From: Amoebidium appalachense
Lineage: Eukaryota; Ichthyosporea
Reading direction: 5' to 3'
NCBI GenBank assembly: GCA_963693365.1
Contig: CAVNZM010000005.1
Coordinates: forward strand, 7,564,001-7,628,000
DNA: 64,000 nucleotides
A model generated the notes under the pieces. That model did no database searches and was not told where the DNA came from. It worked only from the letters and a program-made list of their open reading frames with translations. The position numbers and the translations under genes were made by a program. Below, one piece after another: positions 16,965-31,448 of this stretch. Position 1 is the stretch's first letter, and each line of letters opens with the position of its first letter.

Positions 16965-18374
16965 ATCCAACCTCATTTTCCAGGGTGTTTGAGTGTGTTC
17001 CAGGCAAACCGATCGTTCTCATGACCTGGCCTGGCACGGACCCTTCTCTCCCCTCCATCCTCCTCAACAGCCACACAGACGTGGTGCCGGTGGAGGCAGA
17101 AAAGTGGTCCCATGACCCGTTCGAGGTGGGTTTCGGGCCGTAAACGTTTCGGGGGTATCTGAACCAGTAGCGGGCCAGGGGTGGGTTTAACCGACCCGTT
17201 ATCGGGTCGCTGGTGGGTTTAGCGGGTCAGTATTGGTTTGGGATGGTTTCTCTGGAGCCATTGTTGGACAGGGGATGCGCTGACCGGACCATTTTCAGGT
17301 CGGGTGTGTGTGTGTGTGTGTGTGTGTGTTGGGGGGGGGGGGGGGGGGGGGGGGGGGAGGGGGAGGGGGGGGGGCACTTGAGGCCATTTTCGGGTCGGGG
17401 ATGGGTTTGCCGGGCTTTTATCGGGTCGAATCCCTGTCACGCTCTGCTTCGGTGAGAAGACACCAGCTATATATTATAGGAGGCATGGCAACTCCTCCCT
17501 GGTGCAAAAGTATTATCCATTTCGGCGGTGTGTGGCTGGGTGGGTGCTCTGTCGGCCTTTGATAGACGGGTGGGCGTATGTGCCCTATCCCTCTTAGAAG
17601 GCGCAGTTGTAGACACGGATGAAAGGCCCCGGGGGGAGAGGAGGGAAGGGAGGGAGGGGGAAGGGGGGAGGTGTTCTGGATTGTATGCTAAGGGATTAGA
17701 AGAGACCCTTCCCTTTCTTCCTTTTTTCTTTTTTTTTATTATTTTTTTTCTTTTATGTGGTGTAAAAAATGGACATTCTCCTTGACGCAACCTACACACA
17801 TCCATCAAAGTCTTTTCGCAAACCTGCTGGCTTACCCGACATTTTTTCCATCCCCCCCCCCCCCCCCCCCCCCCCTTTCTTCTCCTTCCTACCACCTCCT
17901 CCCCCCCTCCCCCTCCCTCCCTCCCTCACCCTGCCCAGCCCTCCTCCCTGATCTATCCTTTTCCACCCCCTTCCCCTTCTTCCCTTCTTCTTTCTTCCAA
18001 TTTCAGGCAGTGAAAACAGAAGACGGAAAGATTTACGCCCGGGGGTCTCAAGACATGAAATGTGTGGGGATCCAATACCTCTATGCCGTGCGCAGGTTAA
18101 AGGACAGCGGGGTGAGGGTTAAGAGGACCCTCCACCTCTCGTGGGTGCCGGATGAGGAGATTGGGGGGCAGGATGGCATGCGGTTGTTTGTGGAGACGGA
18201 GGATTTCAAGTGAGTGTGCTAGAATCTCCTTCCTCTGAGTGAGTGTATTTAAGAACCCCCCTCCTGCTCCTACGTGTTCATGTAATGAACCCCCCCCCCC
18301 CCACACACACACACACACACGTGCACACCGAGGTTTTTGGCGTTCTTTGTTGTACCACTTTTTTTTCTTTCTTT

Positions 18375-18405
<31 letters not shown>

Positions 18406-18485
18406 GGAGGATGGGGAAGGGTAGGGGTTTGGACTAGATTCTTGTGAGCTGACTGTTCGCACTCGGTTGCTTGTATAGTCTGTGT

Positions 18486-18539
<54 letters not shown>

Positions 18540-18630
18540 ATGGGTGTGACGTTCTTTTTCTATTTCCTGTTGATTTTCTATTACGTGTCCGTTGTTATCT
18601 GTTTTCTTTTTTTTTTTTGGTTTTTTCTCT

Positions 18631-18700
<70 letters not shown>

Positions 18701-18721
18701 CTCTTCTTGGTTTTTTTTTTT

Positions 18722-18752
<31 letters not shown>

Positions 18753-19211
18753 GGAGGGGGGGGGGAGGGAGTGAAGGCTCTGTTTCTTCTTGATCGACGC
18801 AAAACACCTTATGGTTTTTTCTTGAGAGATGGGGCGGGGAAGAGGGTAGAACGTAAGGGGGGGGGGGGGGGGGGGGGGGGGGGGAGAGAGAGAGAGGAGA
18901 TTTATTCCCCATTCCATTCGACCTCCGGACGGGCCCAGACCTTCTCCTTTAGTTGTCCTTCCTTCTGACAACGGACCAAATCCCCCCCCCCCTCCCCCCT
19001 AAGGATGGGCTCTGCTTATTATGCATACTCTTTATGTATGGATAGCATTCTGCATCGTGTTATCCGTTGTTCATGTGTACTTCGTACTTTATGACGCATT
19101 CAACCCCCCCCCCCCCTTCCCCCCTCTCCCCCGTCCTGGTGTATTGTCGTGTGTGGGTTGCTTCGGGAAATGGGCACATTGGCCATATGCTAACACACAG
19201 ACAAACACAAG

Positions 19212-19277
<66 letters not shown>

Positions 19278-19288
19278 CATGCATGCAT

Positions 19289-19323
<35 letters not shown>

Positions 19324-20219
19324 CACGCACGCACGCACACACACACACACACACAGGAAGCTCGACGTGGGGTTTGCCCTGGACGAGGGCCTAGCCAGCC
19401 CGTCCGAAAAATGCGCAGTTTTCATCGGCGAAAGAGCCCCCACATGGCTCAACATCGTTGCAAAGGGTCCCCCCGGGCATGCCTCACGTCTATTGGACGA
19501 TACGGCCATGGAAAAGCTATATAAGGTTATTTGCAAGTGCATGAAGTTCAGGCAGGAGCAGAGGGATCTACTGGACAAAGGCGCACTGTGAGAATCCCCT
19601 TCCTTTCCCATCCACACACATGCACACACAGGCGCGCACACACGCACATACACACACACACACACGGCACACAACACGATGCACGTATGCGCCAATGCGC
19701 ATATGCGCGACACATTTAGCAATTGCTGAAACTTCATCACGGGGGGGAGGTGGGGGGGGTAGGAGGAGCCGGAGGGTGGGGGGGAGAGATATGCTGCTCT
19801 TCGTCTCAAAAGAAGAGGGAGAGGAGGTGGAGAGGGGGTGAGGGGGGGGAGGGGAGGGACACTACTCTTTGTCACAAAATCAGGAGAAGATATCGAGGCA
19901 CTTAAGCTCAAGTTTGAAAAAAGGGTTTTGTGCGTGTCTATCATGATCCGGCAGGTATGTTAGAGTGTTTGTTAGCGGCTGTGTTGCCTCTAAACAGAGT
20001 GAGAGTGTGTGTGTGTTTTATGTGTTTGTGTGCGTGTGCGTATGCCGGTGTGTGTGGTGGGGAGGGGGGAGGGGGGGGGGGGGGGGGGGGGCGGGATATA
20101 TGCCTTCATCCCCGGCTGTTTGCTTACGGGTTGCCTGATTTTCTCTTCTTGCCGTAGGGCACGTCATTCCCGCATCCCACCTTCTAACCGGAATACTTCT
20201 TGCTGTGGGCAGTGCACTC

Positions 20220-20268
<49 letters not shown>

Positions 20269-20942
20269 CACACACACACACACACACCGTATCAAATACA
20301 CACACACATACACACACGTACACACACACGCACTCACTCACACACACACACACACACACACACACCACCCCCCCCCCCCTCCCCCCCCCTCCCCCCTCCC
20401 CCTACCCCCCACCCCCCACACACACACGCCGTAACACACACTTACTCACACCCCCTCCCTCACACAGTCTTGGGGAGGTAACGACACTCAACGTTACCAT
20501 TCTGAGCGGAGGCACCCAACACAACGTCATCCCTTCAGAAGTGAAGGTCGGGATCGACGTACGGATCCCCCCAACCACCACACTACAAGACTTCCAGAAG
20601 ATGGCGGAAGGTTGGCTTGAACAGGGAACCTCCATAGAGTGGGTCGTAACCACCCAGACGTGCAAACCCACCGTTGCGGACCAATCAAATCCGTGGTGGG
20701 TTGCCTTTTATGGTGCGTGCGAGGCGGCTGGCGTTCAATTGGACAGGCCGACGATCTTCCCCGCGGCGACGGATTCCCGGTTTTTGCGCATGTTGAATTT
20801 ACCGGTTTTTGGATTTTCCCCAATGTGGAACACACCAGTGCTTCTGCACGACCATGACGAGTATCTGGAGGAGGGCCAATTCCTGAGGGGGGTGGATGTT
20901 TACGAGAAGATTCTACCGGTACTGGCCAATCTGATCTGCTGA
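16276..20942 (+). CDS. ACY1: Aminoacylase-1 (N-acyl-L-amino-acid amidohydrolase, peptidase M20)
   Basis: Cytosolic zinc enzyme that deacylates N-acetylated amino acids. Five exons with perfect phase: 16276-16406, 16984-17125, 18007-18209, 19357-19587, 20468-20942, giving 393 residues against about 408 in human ACY1. Metal and catalytic motifs are intact: [10 protein letters not shown] (His74, Asp76), ARGSQDMK (Asp107, bridging), VPDEEIGG (catalytic Glu141, metal Glu142), ALDEG (Asp168) and LLHDHDE (His363) near the C-terminus. The lid domain contains [22 protein letters not shown] and [10 protein letters not shown] are also conserved in animal ACY1. An acceptor at 16265-16266 implies a non-coding first exon. 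A 34-nt poly-A run in the 3' UTR at about 21002-21036 precedes the poly(A) signal. The acceptors of exons 4 and 5 are at the ends of CA repeats. Confidence 0.95.
16885..16963 (+). repeat. (CA)n microsatellite in ACY1 intron 1
   Basis: Pure CA dinucleotides, about 20 nt before the exon 2 acceptor TTTTCCAG. Confidence 0.95.
18361..18765 (+). repeat. Cluster of poly-T/poly-G compound runs in ACY1 intron 3
   Basis: Three T-run to G-run transitions (18372-18407, 18633-18698, 18713-18755) plus a 51-nt G run at 18488-18538, all in one intron. Confidence 0.95.
18998..19106 (+). repeat. Dispersed intronic repeat, 3' half (ACY1 intron 3)
   Basis: Nearly identical to the 3' half of the 6725 copy, from AGGATGGGCTCTGCTTATTA to TACTTTATGACGCATTCAAC, flanked by poly-C on both sides. 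Sense to ACY1. Confidence 0.9.
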
Positions 20943-20996
20943 GAGTTTGTGTATGGAATGTGGTGCAGAATAGGCGGCTGCTCATATGTATCCTTT

Positions 20997-21041
<45 letters not shown>

Positions 21042-21146
21042 TTTAGTTAACTTTTCCCATTCTTTGTTTTTTTTTCTAGCTCGCTTTCTTTTAAATTTCG
21101 ATTCTGCACACACACGTGCGTGCACACGCACACACATGCAATGCTA

Positions 21147-21152
21147 AATAAA
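21147..21152 (+). terminator. Poly(A) signal AATAAA of aminoacylase-1
   Basis: AATAAA lies 205 nt beyond the stop codon and follows a short degenerate CA-rich stretch. The position suits the 3' end of the gene. Confidence 0.6.
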
Positions 21153-21373
21153 GATCACGCCCACAGCCTCTTTTTACGGGGGTGGCCTAAATGGCGAACA
21201 ATCATCTGTGTGGGGTTGGTCCTAGAAATGATGCAAGTGATATAACAAGGTGCACACGTGGCAGTAAATTTTGAGTCTGTGTGAATTGTGGCATTGCTAG
21301 GCCTAGGCATATGCCGGATGTACAGTCAGTTAACCCCCTCCCCCCTCCGCCTCCCCTTTTCCCCCCCCCTCCC

Positions 21374-21404
<31 letters not shown>

Positions 21405-22274
21405 AAAAAAAAAAAAAAAGAACACACACACACACACAAACACACACATACACACACACCGTTTACCCCACACCCCACCCCACCCCATCCCTTGCCCATG
21501 GAACAAATAGGTACCAAAATAGTGAAGATCGCATTAATTAGCAGGTAGCATTAGTCTCTTGTGGCATGCCGAGGTGCCCACCGGGCGCAGGGGGAAAGGG
21601 GGGAGAGGGGGGGGGGGGGGGGGGGGAGACGCAGAGGCCACGTAAAGCTGTTGCATAACTCATACAATAGCACTTGCAAACACAAAGACGTGTGCTGATT
21701 GACATCTGAACATAACATAGCGTCAACAGACGCTAAGTTATGCAATGGGTTGGGCTTGCGTAGGGGTGCACCTCAGGTGGTGTGTCGTTTGCGGCGACGT
21801 GTGTGTTAAAATTAAACTTTGTTGAATAAACAGCAGTGTATATGTACGGTGTATGAATTTGTCATTGTGGCTACCAGCTATGTCGATATGTTTCTCTTGA
21901 AAACATTAAAAGGAAATAACGTACAAGTTCAGGAAAGGGGGATTAACCCATGCATATATATCGGCAAAGCCAATCATACACTCTGACGTCAAATTGACAT
22001 CATGCAACCATATGCCAACATACTCTTAGATTATGACCGTGCATTAGCACATGCATGGAGGATATAGAAAAAACCTATCATTGGAGACACACCAGTGCAA
22101 AGAGTACATTGGGCTAGACAGAAGCACGTGTTGTCGGTGAGTGCTCGTTCTAATTTTAGCTTATTTACCTCGCATGCATCGCGATCGAAAACTAAAGCCC
22201 ATGGGAGTCTATCTCGCATTCGTAGAATATTCATATCCCCATACTTCGAAATTTAGGCTACACCGGCCAGGAAA
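21153..22274. other. Convergent intergenic region between ACY1 and PSF1
   Basis: No coding exon recognised. It contains a C-run followed by an A-run at about 21360-21420, a short CA array, a G-run at about 21599-21626, and ordinary sequence at 21630-22270 that must include the PSF1 3' UTR. No clear minus-strand AATAAA was found near the PSF1 stop. Confidence 0.5.
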
Positions 22275-22473
22275 TTATGAATCGGGCACATGTGTTAGAA
22301 TGCCCTGCTTGATGAGGTGCTCTACGTCTGCCTTGCGCACAAAATGCTGCGAATTCTTCTTCAGCTTGAGCGGCCCAAACTCTGCGGAATGTGTGGAATG
22401 TCAGTGGTATGCATGGAATGGCAGTGAGGGATCCCTCCCCCTCCTCCCCTCACGCTCCCTTTCTCGAAACACA

Positions 22474-22509
<36 letters not shown>

Positions 22510-22913
22510 TTCAGAAAAAATGGACTCTAATATCGCTGGTTGGCTGATGCGAAGAGGGTGGATTAGGCAGACAGAGTAAAGAAGGCATGGAGGTGGGGGC
22601 GTAGGGGGGTAAGGGGGAGAGGGGGGAGGCGGGAACATTAGAGTAGGATATCGCAGTATGGAGCACAAAGCAAAAGCGGATTGCATGATGTGGATATGCA
22701 GAAACGAGCTACCCAGACGGGTATGCATCAAGGCCTTTTAGTTTTAAAAATCCCCCCCCCCCCCTTTTTTTTCTTCCTTTTCTTTCTTTCTTGGGGGAGG
22801 AAGGGGGGGGGGGGGGGGGGGGGGGGGGGAGGGGGGGGTAATACCTGTCTGAATCTCGCCGTAGTCCTTTTCACAGCGCACTTCAATGTAGAGCTCCTTG
22901 GGGGGTGTTAGAT

Positions 22914-22967
<54 letters not shown>

Positions 22968-23296
22968 CACGCGTGTGCGGTGCGAGCGTGCATGTGGTGC
23001 GGATGGTGCGTGCAGGCGTGCGTGCAGTGGAGGCGGGCGGGCGGGCGTACATGCATGCGAGCGTGCGAGCGTGGGTGCGTGGGTGCGTGTAGTGCGTGTG
23101 TGCGCTTCTTTTTTAGTTTTGACAGCCCCGTGGTGTTGCATGATGGGGGTGGAAGTCAAAAAATCACAAAAGGCATTAGACTGTTCAATCAAGACATGAC
23201 CTCGCATAGTAAGAGACACATTGCAAAGTGTAAACGATTGACCACTGCATGTCCACCCCCTCCCCACTGCATGTCCACCCCCCCCCCCCTCCCCCC

Positions 23297-23361
<65 letters not shown>

Positions 23362-24706
23362 GAATGCGTCATAAAGTACGAAGTACACAAGAACAAACGG
23401 ATAACACGATGCAGAATGCAAGCCATACATAAAGAGTATGCATAATAAGCAGAGCCCATCCTCAGGGGGGGCCCACGTCATCCACAGTACACGAGTTTCG
23501 ACCTATTCACCTTGTTAACGAAACCCAACTCAGATACTGTTTCACTTGAACATGGGTAGGTCACCCGTCTTGATCAGAGACTAGCAGGGTTGCTTATGCA
23601 GGCAAGGGCAGTGGGGAGGGGGGGGGGGGGGGGGTCAAAGTTGAAACCAAACCAGAGCAATATGTCCTTTCAATGCAATCAGCACTTCAATGTGATCAGT
23701 AATTTCAGGGCAATCAGTACTTTCAGTGCAATCAGTACTCTAAGTGCAATCAGTACTCTCCGTGCAATCAGCACTCAGTGCAATCAGTACCGAGTGCCAT
23801 CAGTACTCTCAGTGCAATCAATACTCGTACTCTCGGTGCAATCAGTACTCTCAGTGCAATCAGTGCTTTCAGTGCATTCAGTACTCTCAGTGCAATCAGT
23901 AATCTCAGTGCAATCAGTACTTTAAGTGCAATCAGTACTCTCAGTGCAATCAATTCTTTCAGCGAAAGTAGTACTTTCAGTGAAAGTAGTAGTTTCAGTG
24001 CAATTAATACTTTCAGCGAACACAGTACTCTCAGTGCAATCAGTACTTTCAATGCAATCAGTACTTTCAGTGCAATCAGTACTGCAATCAGTACTTTCAG
24101 TGCAACCAGTACTTTCAGTCCAATCAGTACTTTTAGTGCAACCAGTACTTTCATTGCAACCAGTACTTTGAGGGTGCTCACCGTTGTCAGGTCCAGGTCA
24201 CCTATGGCCTCCATGTATTCATCAAGCAGTGAATTGTACTTTTGGAAAAACAACTGCTCCTGAGCTCCAAGGTTGGTCTGGATTTTGTGGGGGGGGGGGG
24301 GAGTTGTGGAAGGGATGGCGGGAGTGGGGGGATAAGGGGGAGGGGGGTGCTGAGGGGAGAGAAGGGAGAGGAGGGTTAAGGGTGGGGGGGAATGACGGGA
24401 AGAGGGGGAAAAGGGAAGGGGTTTACTGATTAGGTGTTTTGGCAGAGAGATATGGAATGGTTTGACGGGCCAAAAGGAGGAACGGAAGAGGGGTTGGGAA
24501 GGAGGGAGCTTCGGAGGGAGGGAGGCAGAGGGAGGGATGGAGGGAGTGAGGGCGAGGGCGTGGAGAGGGAGGGAGGCAGGGAGTGGGGAGTGGGGCACAC
24601 GGGTGAGAAAGAGAAGAGAGAGACGGGGGCAGATAGAGGAGAGAGACGGGGGGAGGGGGGGAGGGGGGAGGGGAGGGGAGGTATGTAGGTGCAAGTGTGT
24701 GTGCGT

Positions 24707-24744
<38 letters not shown>

Positions 24745-24764
24745 GGGGGGATTTACCTACTGGA

Positions 24765-24825
<61 letters not shown>

Positions 24826-24871
24826 TGTGTCTGTGCGTGTGTGCGTGTGTGTGTGTGTGTGTGCCTGTGAG

Positions 24872-24943
<72 letters not shown>

Positions 24944-25581
24944 GCACGCGCCGGGGGGGGGGGGGGGGGGGGGGTTGAATGCGGAACACGGTACGAAGTA
25001 CACATACACGACGAGAAGCATGGTGCAGGACACATGCAAAGGCAAACATTCAAGTATGCAACATCAGCCATGCGCACAGTATGCGTCATAAGCAGAGTCC
25101 ATCCTCAGGGAGGGCACGGGGGGGGGGGGGGGGGGGGAGGGGGGGACGAGGGGTACCTTTTGTTCGGGCGTAAGCACACTGCCATGTTCATAGCGTAGTC
25201 TCCTGACTCTCTTCATGCGCTCATTTCTGCATCCCCGCCAGAAACATGATTGGTATTAGGGGCTAAATGTAATCGGAAACGAGATCGGTATGATCGATTG
25301 GTTAGATTGGTGGGTACGATGTCAAGCTTGGTGTCTCTCAATGTTTTCACTCCTGACTTCTGACGTGTGAGATAGGTAGGTTAGGAAAGCAAAACGTGTG
25401 ATTGGATACAAGGTCAATATGTGCAATGGGATAATTGATCTAATCGGTTTGATAGGTAATGATGTTGCCTCAATACTCAGTTTCATTTGCTTCGTGTCTC
25501 TCTTCGTGGGCTCATTTCTGGAGGCGGCGGGGGGGGGGGGGGGGGGGGGGGGGGGGGAGGAAGAAAAGATAAATGAGGAAA

Positions 25582-25614
<33 letters not shown>

Positions 25615-26143
25615 GGGGGGGGGGGGGAGGGGGGAACGTAAAGGGTAAAGTGTTGATCGATGTGGGAAAGAATCACAAGGAAGGCACAAGCGAGAAGAGT
25701 GAGGGGACGGACCGGGGGTGGGGTGGGGGGGACGGGGAGGGGGAGGGGGGAGGGGGGAGGGGGGAGGGGGGCAGGCAGGCATACATGTAAGCCATGAGGC
25801 ATCTGCTATTTCTTTGCACCCCCAAGTGGTAGTACCATGCGGCAGGTTGGTGAAGATCTCGGTTCTGGGGGGGGGGGGGGGGGGGGGGGGGAGAAGAAAA
25901 AAGAGGTAAGATAGAATGTTTGACGATGAATGAACCACAACAATAAGGAGGGTGATGGACGAACAATGGGGTGGGGATGAGGGTGGGTGGAAAAGGGCGG
26001 CCGGGGTGGGTGGGTGGGTGGGCGGGGGGAAGGTGGGGGGGAGGGGGAGAAAGGGGGAGGGGGAGGAGGACGGGGATGGGGTGTGGGGTGAGGGGTTGAT
26101 GTGTGCCATGGATCCTGCAAAGGCCCCTCCGGGGTGGGTGGGT

Positions 26144-26174
<31 letters not shown>

Positions 26175-26457
26175 GGTCGGGCAGAAAAGGAGTCACAGAG
26201 GAAAAGTTGGGAGACAGCAAAAAAAACAAAAAAGGGTTGGGGGGGGGGGGGGGAGAGCAGTCGCGCATGCAGCCATCGACAGGTTGGGAAGCATGGCTGC
26301 CGGGGTTTACGGAGAGCTTTGGTGAGGAAAAGGGATTGCGGTATTAAACAGCACAAACGGCATGAGCACGATATCATGTTGGTAAGAGGCACATGTGAGT
26401 GTTTGTGCGCGAGGGGTGGGGGGGGGAGGTGAAGGTGAGTTGTGTGTGTGTGGGAGG

Positions 26458-26522
<65 letters not shown>

Positions 26523-27300
26523 GGGGAGGGGGAGGGAGGGAGGGGGAGGGGAGGGGAGGAGGGGGCGAGGGGTGGGGGGGGGGGGGGGGGAGAGGTGGGG
26601 CAGCACACCTCTGCCCAACCAGGGGCTTCAATGATTTTGTTGCGCTCAGCAAGGAGAGCCTCCATCTCACGAATCACATTTCGGATCCCGTCATCCTGAT
26701 GAAACCAACCAATCAAATGTGAGTGAAATATACTAAATAAGGCTAAGTGGCAATGTGTATGTACAACCGAAAGTAAATGTATAGGAAGAAAATGTGTGCT
26801 TGAGTTTTATTGTCCACAACCAACAACACGCCTTGGTTTCTAGTGCTAGAATGTTTACTGTACGGTTTCCACAAGTAAAAAAAATACGCACCAGTTCGCC
26901 TCTTCTTCCTCCCAGCCATCTACAAACAAAATATATCAACAACGGCGATTCAGACGACGGTGATAATAACAAAAAACCAAAATAAAAATAAATGTAGAAA
27001 AAACAATGATATCAACACCCTGATAAACAATAATAACCATGAGAAAAAAGACGCGGGCAGGGTGGTGGGTGGTGGTTGGGGGGGGGGGGGGGGGGGGGGG
27101 GGGGCAAGGCAGATCTAGAATCGGTGCATATAACTTCCGACCACGCAATGTACACAAATGACTGATGGTTCGGAAGTTTTTGTGCATGACATTGGACCAA
27201 TCCGGGTGAGTTTGCCCAGAGAGTATGCGCCAACTGACACGTGCATCTACAGAGGCACGCCTGCCCACGACATGTGCACACGTGTCTGTGGAATAACTGA

Positions 27301-27357
<57 letters not shown>

Positions 27358-27448
27358 ACAAGAAAAATCAACACGATGTCTGTTCAAGCCATAAGAATTC
27401 ACGAAATCAACACACACACACAGTTTCCGGCCAAGCGCAATTACACGG

Positions 27449-27492
<44 letters not shown>

Positions 27493-27581
27493 CGTCAGCA
27501 ACGTGCACCTACGTTAAATGGCGGTAGCTCCTGTGTGCGTTTCAACTCCCGCACGAGATCTAGAGCTTTCTGTGCAAACAT
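22275..27581 (-). CDS. PSF1 (GINS1): GINS complex subunit PSF1
   Basis: GINS joins Cdc45 and MCM2-7 in the CMG replicative helicase; PSF1 is the subunit whose C-terminal B-domain contacts Cdc45. Seven exons, phase-perfect: 27581-27513, 26695-26609, 25864-25785, 25226-25157, 24277-24182, 22914-22845, 22381-22275, giving 192 residues (human 196). Recognisable blocks: [13 protein letters not shown] at the start, [36 protein letters not shown] (human-like AYLYDRL...RALRWEYGS), [31 protein letters not shown], and LKKNSQHFV with HLIKQGIL at the C-terminus. The acceptor TCCTACAG ending at 27602, 20 nt before the ATG, implies a leader intron. Intron 5 starts with an 18-bp minisatellite. Introns 4 and 5 carry the dispersed repeat in sense orientation. 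Confidence 0.95.
23355..23625 (-). repeat. Dispersed intronic repeat, full-length copy (PSF1 intron 5)
   Basis: Minus-strand copy highly similar to 6725-7031, reading from CACTGCCCTTGCCTGCATAA to TACTTTATGACGCATTCAA and then poly-C (poly-G on plus at 23331-23349). Sense to PSF1. Confidence 0.9.
23650..24172 (-). repeat. 18-bp minisatellite in PSF1 intron 5
   Basis: About 28 imperfect copies of TACTTTCAGTGCAATCAG (plus-strand reading), with some 15-bp and 12-bp variants. It begins about 10 nt inside the donor of exon 5 (exon end 24182). The reading frame of exon 5 stays open through it to 23768. Confidence 0.95.
24975..25115 (-). repeat. Dispersed intronic repeat, 3' half, second subfamily (PSF1 intron 4)
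   Basis: Minus-strand 3' half with subfamily-specific changes (plus-strand reading GCGGAACACGGTACGAAGTA, GGCAAACATTCAAGTATGCA). Almost identical to the 57072 copy. Flanked on both sides by poly-G on plus. Sense to PSF1. Confidence 0.9.
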
Positions 27582-29321
<1,740 letters not shown>

Positions 29322-29387
29322 TTTTCGCGCCAAAAGCATCTGGGTGGTGACGGCTAAGCCAATCACACAGCGCTACGGCAGATCCAA
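29322..29387 (-). promoter_or_regulatory. E2F-type palindrome plus two CCAAT boxes
   Basis: TTTTCGCGCCAAAA at 29322-29335 matches the palindromic E2F/DP consensus (TTTCGCGC core on one strand, TTTGGCGCG on the other). CCAAT boxes follow at 29359-29363 and 29383-29387, within a repeat-free stretch of ordinary composition. PSF1 transcription points away from this cluster toward lower coordinates. E2F/CCAAT combinations typically drive G1/S genes, including GINS and UNG. That it belongs to PSF1, starting at ATG 27581, is inferred and requires a spliced leader. Confidence 0.5.
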
Positions 29388-29401
29388 TCAGATGCCTTTA
29401 C

Positions 29402-29405
<4 letters not shown>

Positions 29406-29493
<88 letters not shown>
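29406..29493 (+). repeat. (CA)n microsatellite, about 88 bp
   Basis: Pure CA dinucleotides, just beyond the CCAAT boxes at 29359-29387; followed by a poly-A run of about 32 nt. Confidence 0.97.
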
Positions 29494-29495
<2 letters not shown>

Positions 29496-29526
29496 CCAGC
29501 TGACACCGAGTGTCCCAGAGGAGCCC

Positions 29527-29561
<35 letters not shown>

Positions 29562-29836
29562 GGGGAACCCCAACTAATTGATTTCTCTTTGTAGCCTTTA
29601 TGGTGTCTCGTAGAGAAAGTAAACCCTGATATATAGTCATCACCCGACATCTATGTACGTGATCATGATATACCGCTGAGGGGATATTCCGAGCAAAACC
29701 CCCCCCATACCTGAGACTGGTTTCTCTTTGCCTCGAGTAAACAGCGTAAACCCCCCCTTTACATTTATACAAGCCGCGTTCCACATGTTGCAACACTTTC
29801 GAAACCCAGCATCATTGCCCATGTGTGAACCGTGAG

Positions 29837-30116
<280 letters not shown>

Positions 30117-31448
30117 CTGCGTCACACTGTGCGTGTATGCACGTAAGTGTGTGTGGGTATGGGTGCATGTGTACGATGTGCGTACGTGTGTGCCTGTTGT
30201 GTGAGCATGTGTCCGTGCGTATGACACAGTACCGTGTTTGTCTTTGTGTTTGTGTTTGTGTGATTAATCATTGCATGTGTGTGTGACACTGCATGTGTTC
30301 GTTTGTGCGTGCCCGTGTGCGTGTGTGTGTCACGGTGTGGTGTATGTGTGTGTGCGTGTGGCGTGTGTGTCACGGTGTGGTGTGTGTGTGTGTGTGCGTG
30401 TGGCGTGTGTGTATGTGTGTGACTGTGTGCACGTGTGGTGACATATGGTGTGTGTGTGTGCCAACAGTGCGTCACGGTGTTCACCTGGGCGTGCATACAC
30501 ATGCATGTGCACATGTATGCACGTGTGTGCAAGTGTGAACCAGTGTGGTGCACGTGTCGCAGATCAATCTACATGTATGTCTCTATTATTAGACGTGTGC
30601 CCGGCAGTGGACCGATGGTGGACTAGTGTGGCCACGTGCATGCACGGGGTGATGACGATGGTGCATATTAGATAATATTAGTCACTGTAATTATAATGGA
30701 GTTCACGTTGGTAGCTCGTCATTAGTTACATAATAACGACATAACGACCTATTAGTTACATAATCCGAGCTCTGGACACAGTTTCGGTTGGATTGTCCCC
30801 AGCTTTCCTCTTTCCTTGAACATTTTTCAAATTAATCAAACTTCAGTTTATTTCGGTAGTACAACAACCCATCAAGCTTGGGAGATGATAGTACAGTTAC
30901 AGCATAGTAGACTAGTGGTACTGCACACTCACGTATTTCAGTGACTCGTCAATAGCGAACGTTAGTACCAGTACAAACATTGTCTAATCTAAAGTAACAT
31001 ACTTCAGCTACACGTATGAATATGCCCTCCTTTGCCGCAAAAAATCGATCGCACAATATAAGCGAATTAATCTAATCTAAGTTTAAAAATCCTCAACAAA
31101 GCAATTAAATAACTTGATAAAAACGAAACAGGAGCCTTCCACAAAGACAAAACATTCAATAAGACACAGGCACACTATGTGGGCGCCAAATGTGATGCAG
31201 TACAAGCAGAAGTTCGCATTGAAAGTCTGGTGTATGCTACAAATTTATATCCAAAACTTGAAACTTTTGGCCTGCGTGCACTGTGTGTATGCGCATTGTA
31301 ATGACGGCTATACGTATGTATGTGTGTGTTGTGTGCGCTGGCTTGAGTATTCAATGGGGAAGCAACAAAAAGCAAATCTATAATTAGTGCTCACATCCGT
31401 CTACATAACCACTATCATAAACCGCCAATTTTCTCTGTCTAATTCCTA

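Noticed and set aside
21002-21036. Long poly-A as the tail of a retrocopy
   Set aside because: It directly follows the ACY1 stop region inside its 3' UTR and is not flanked by a processed gene copy or target duplication.
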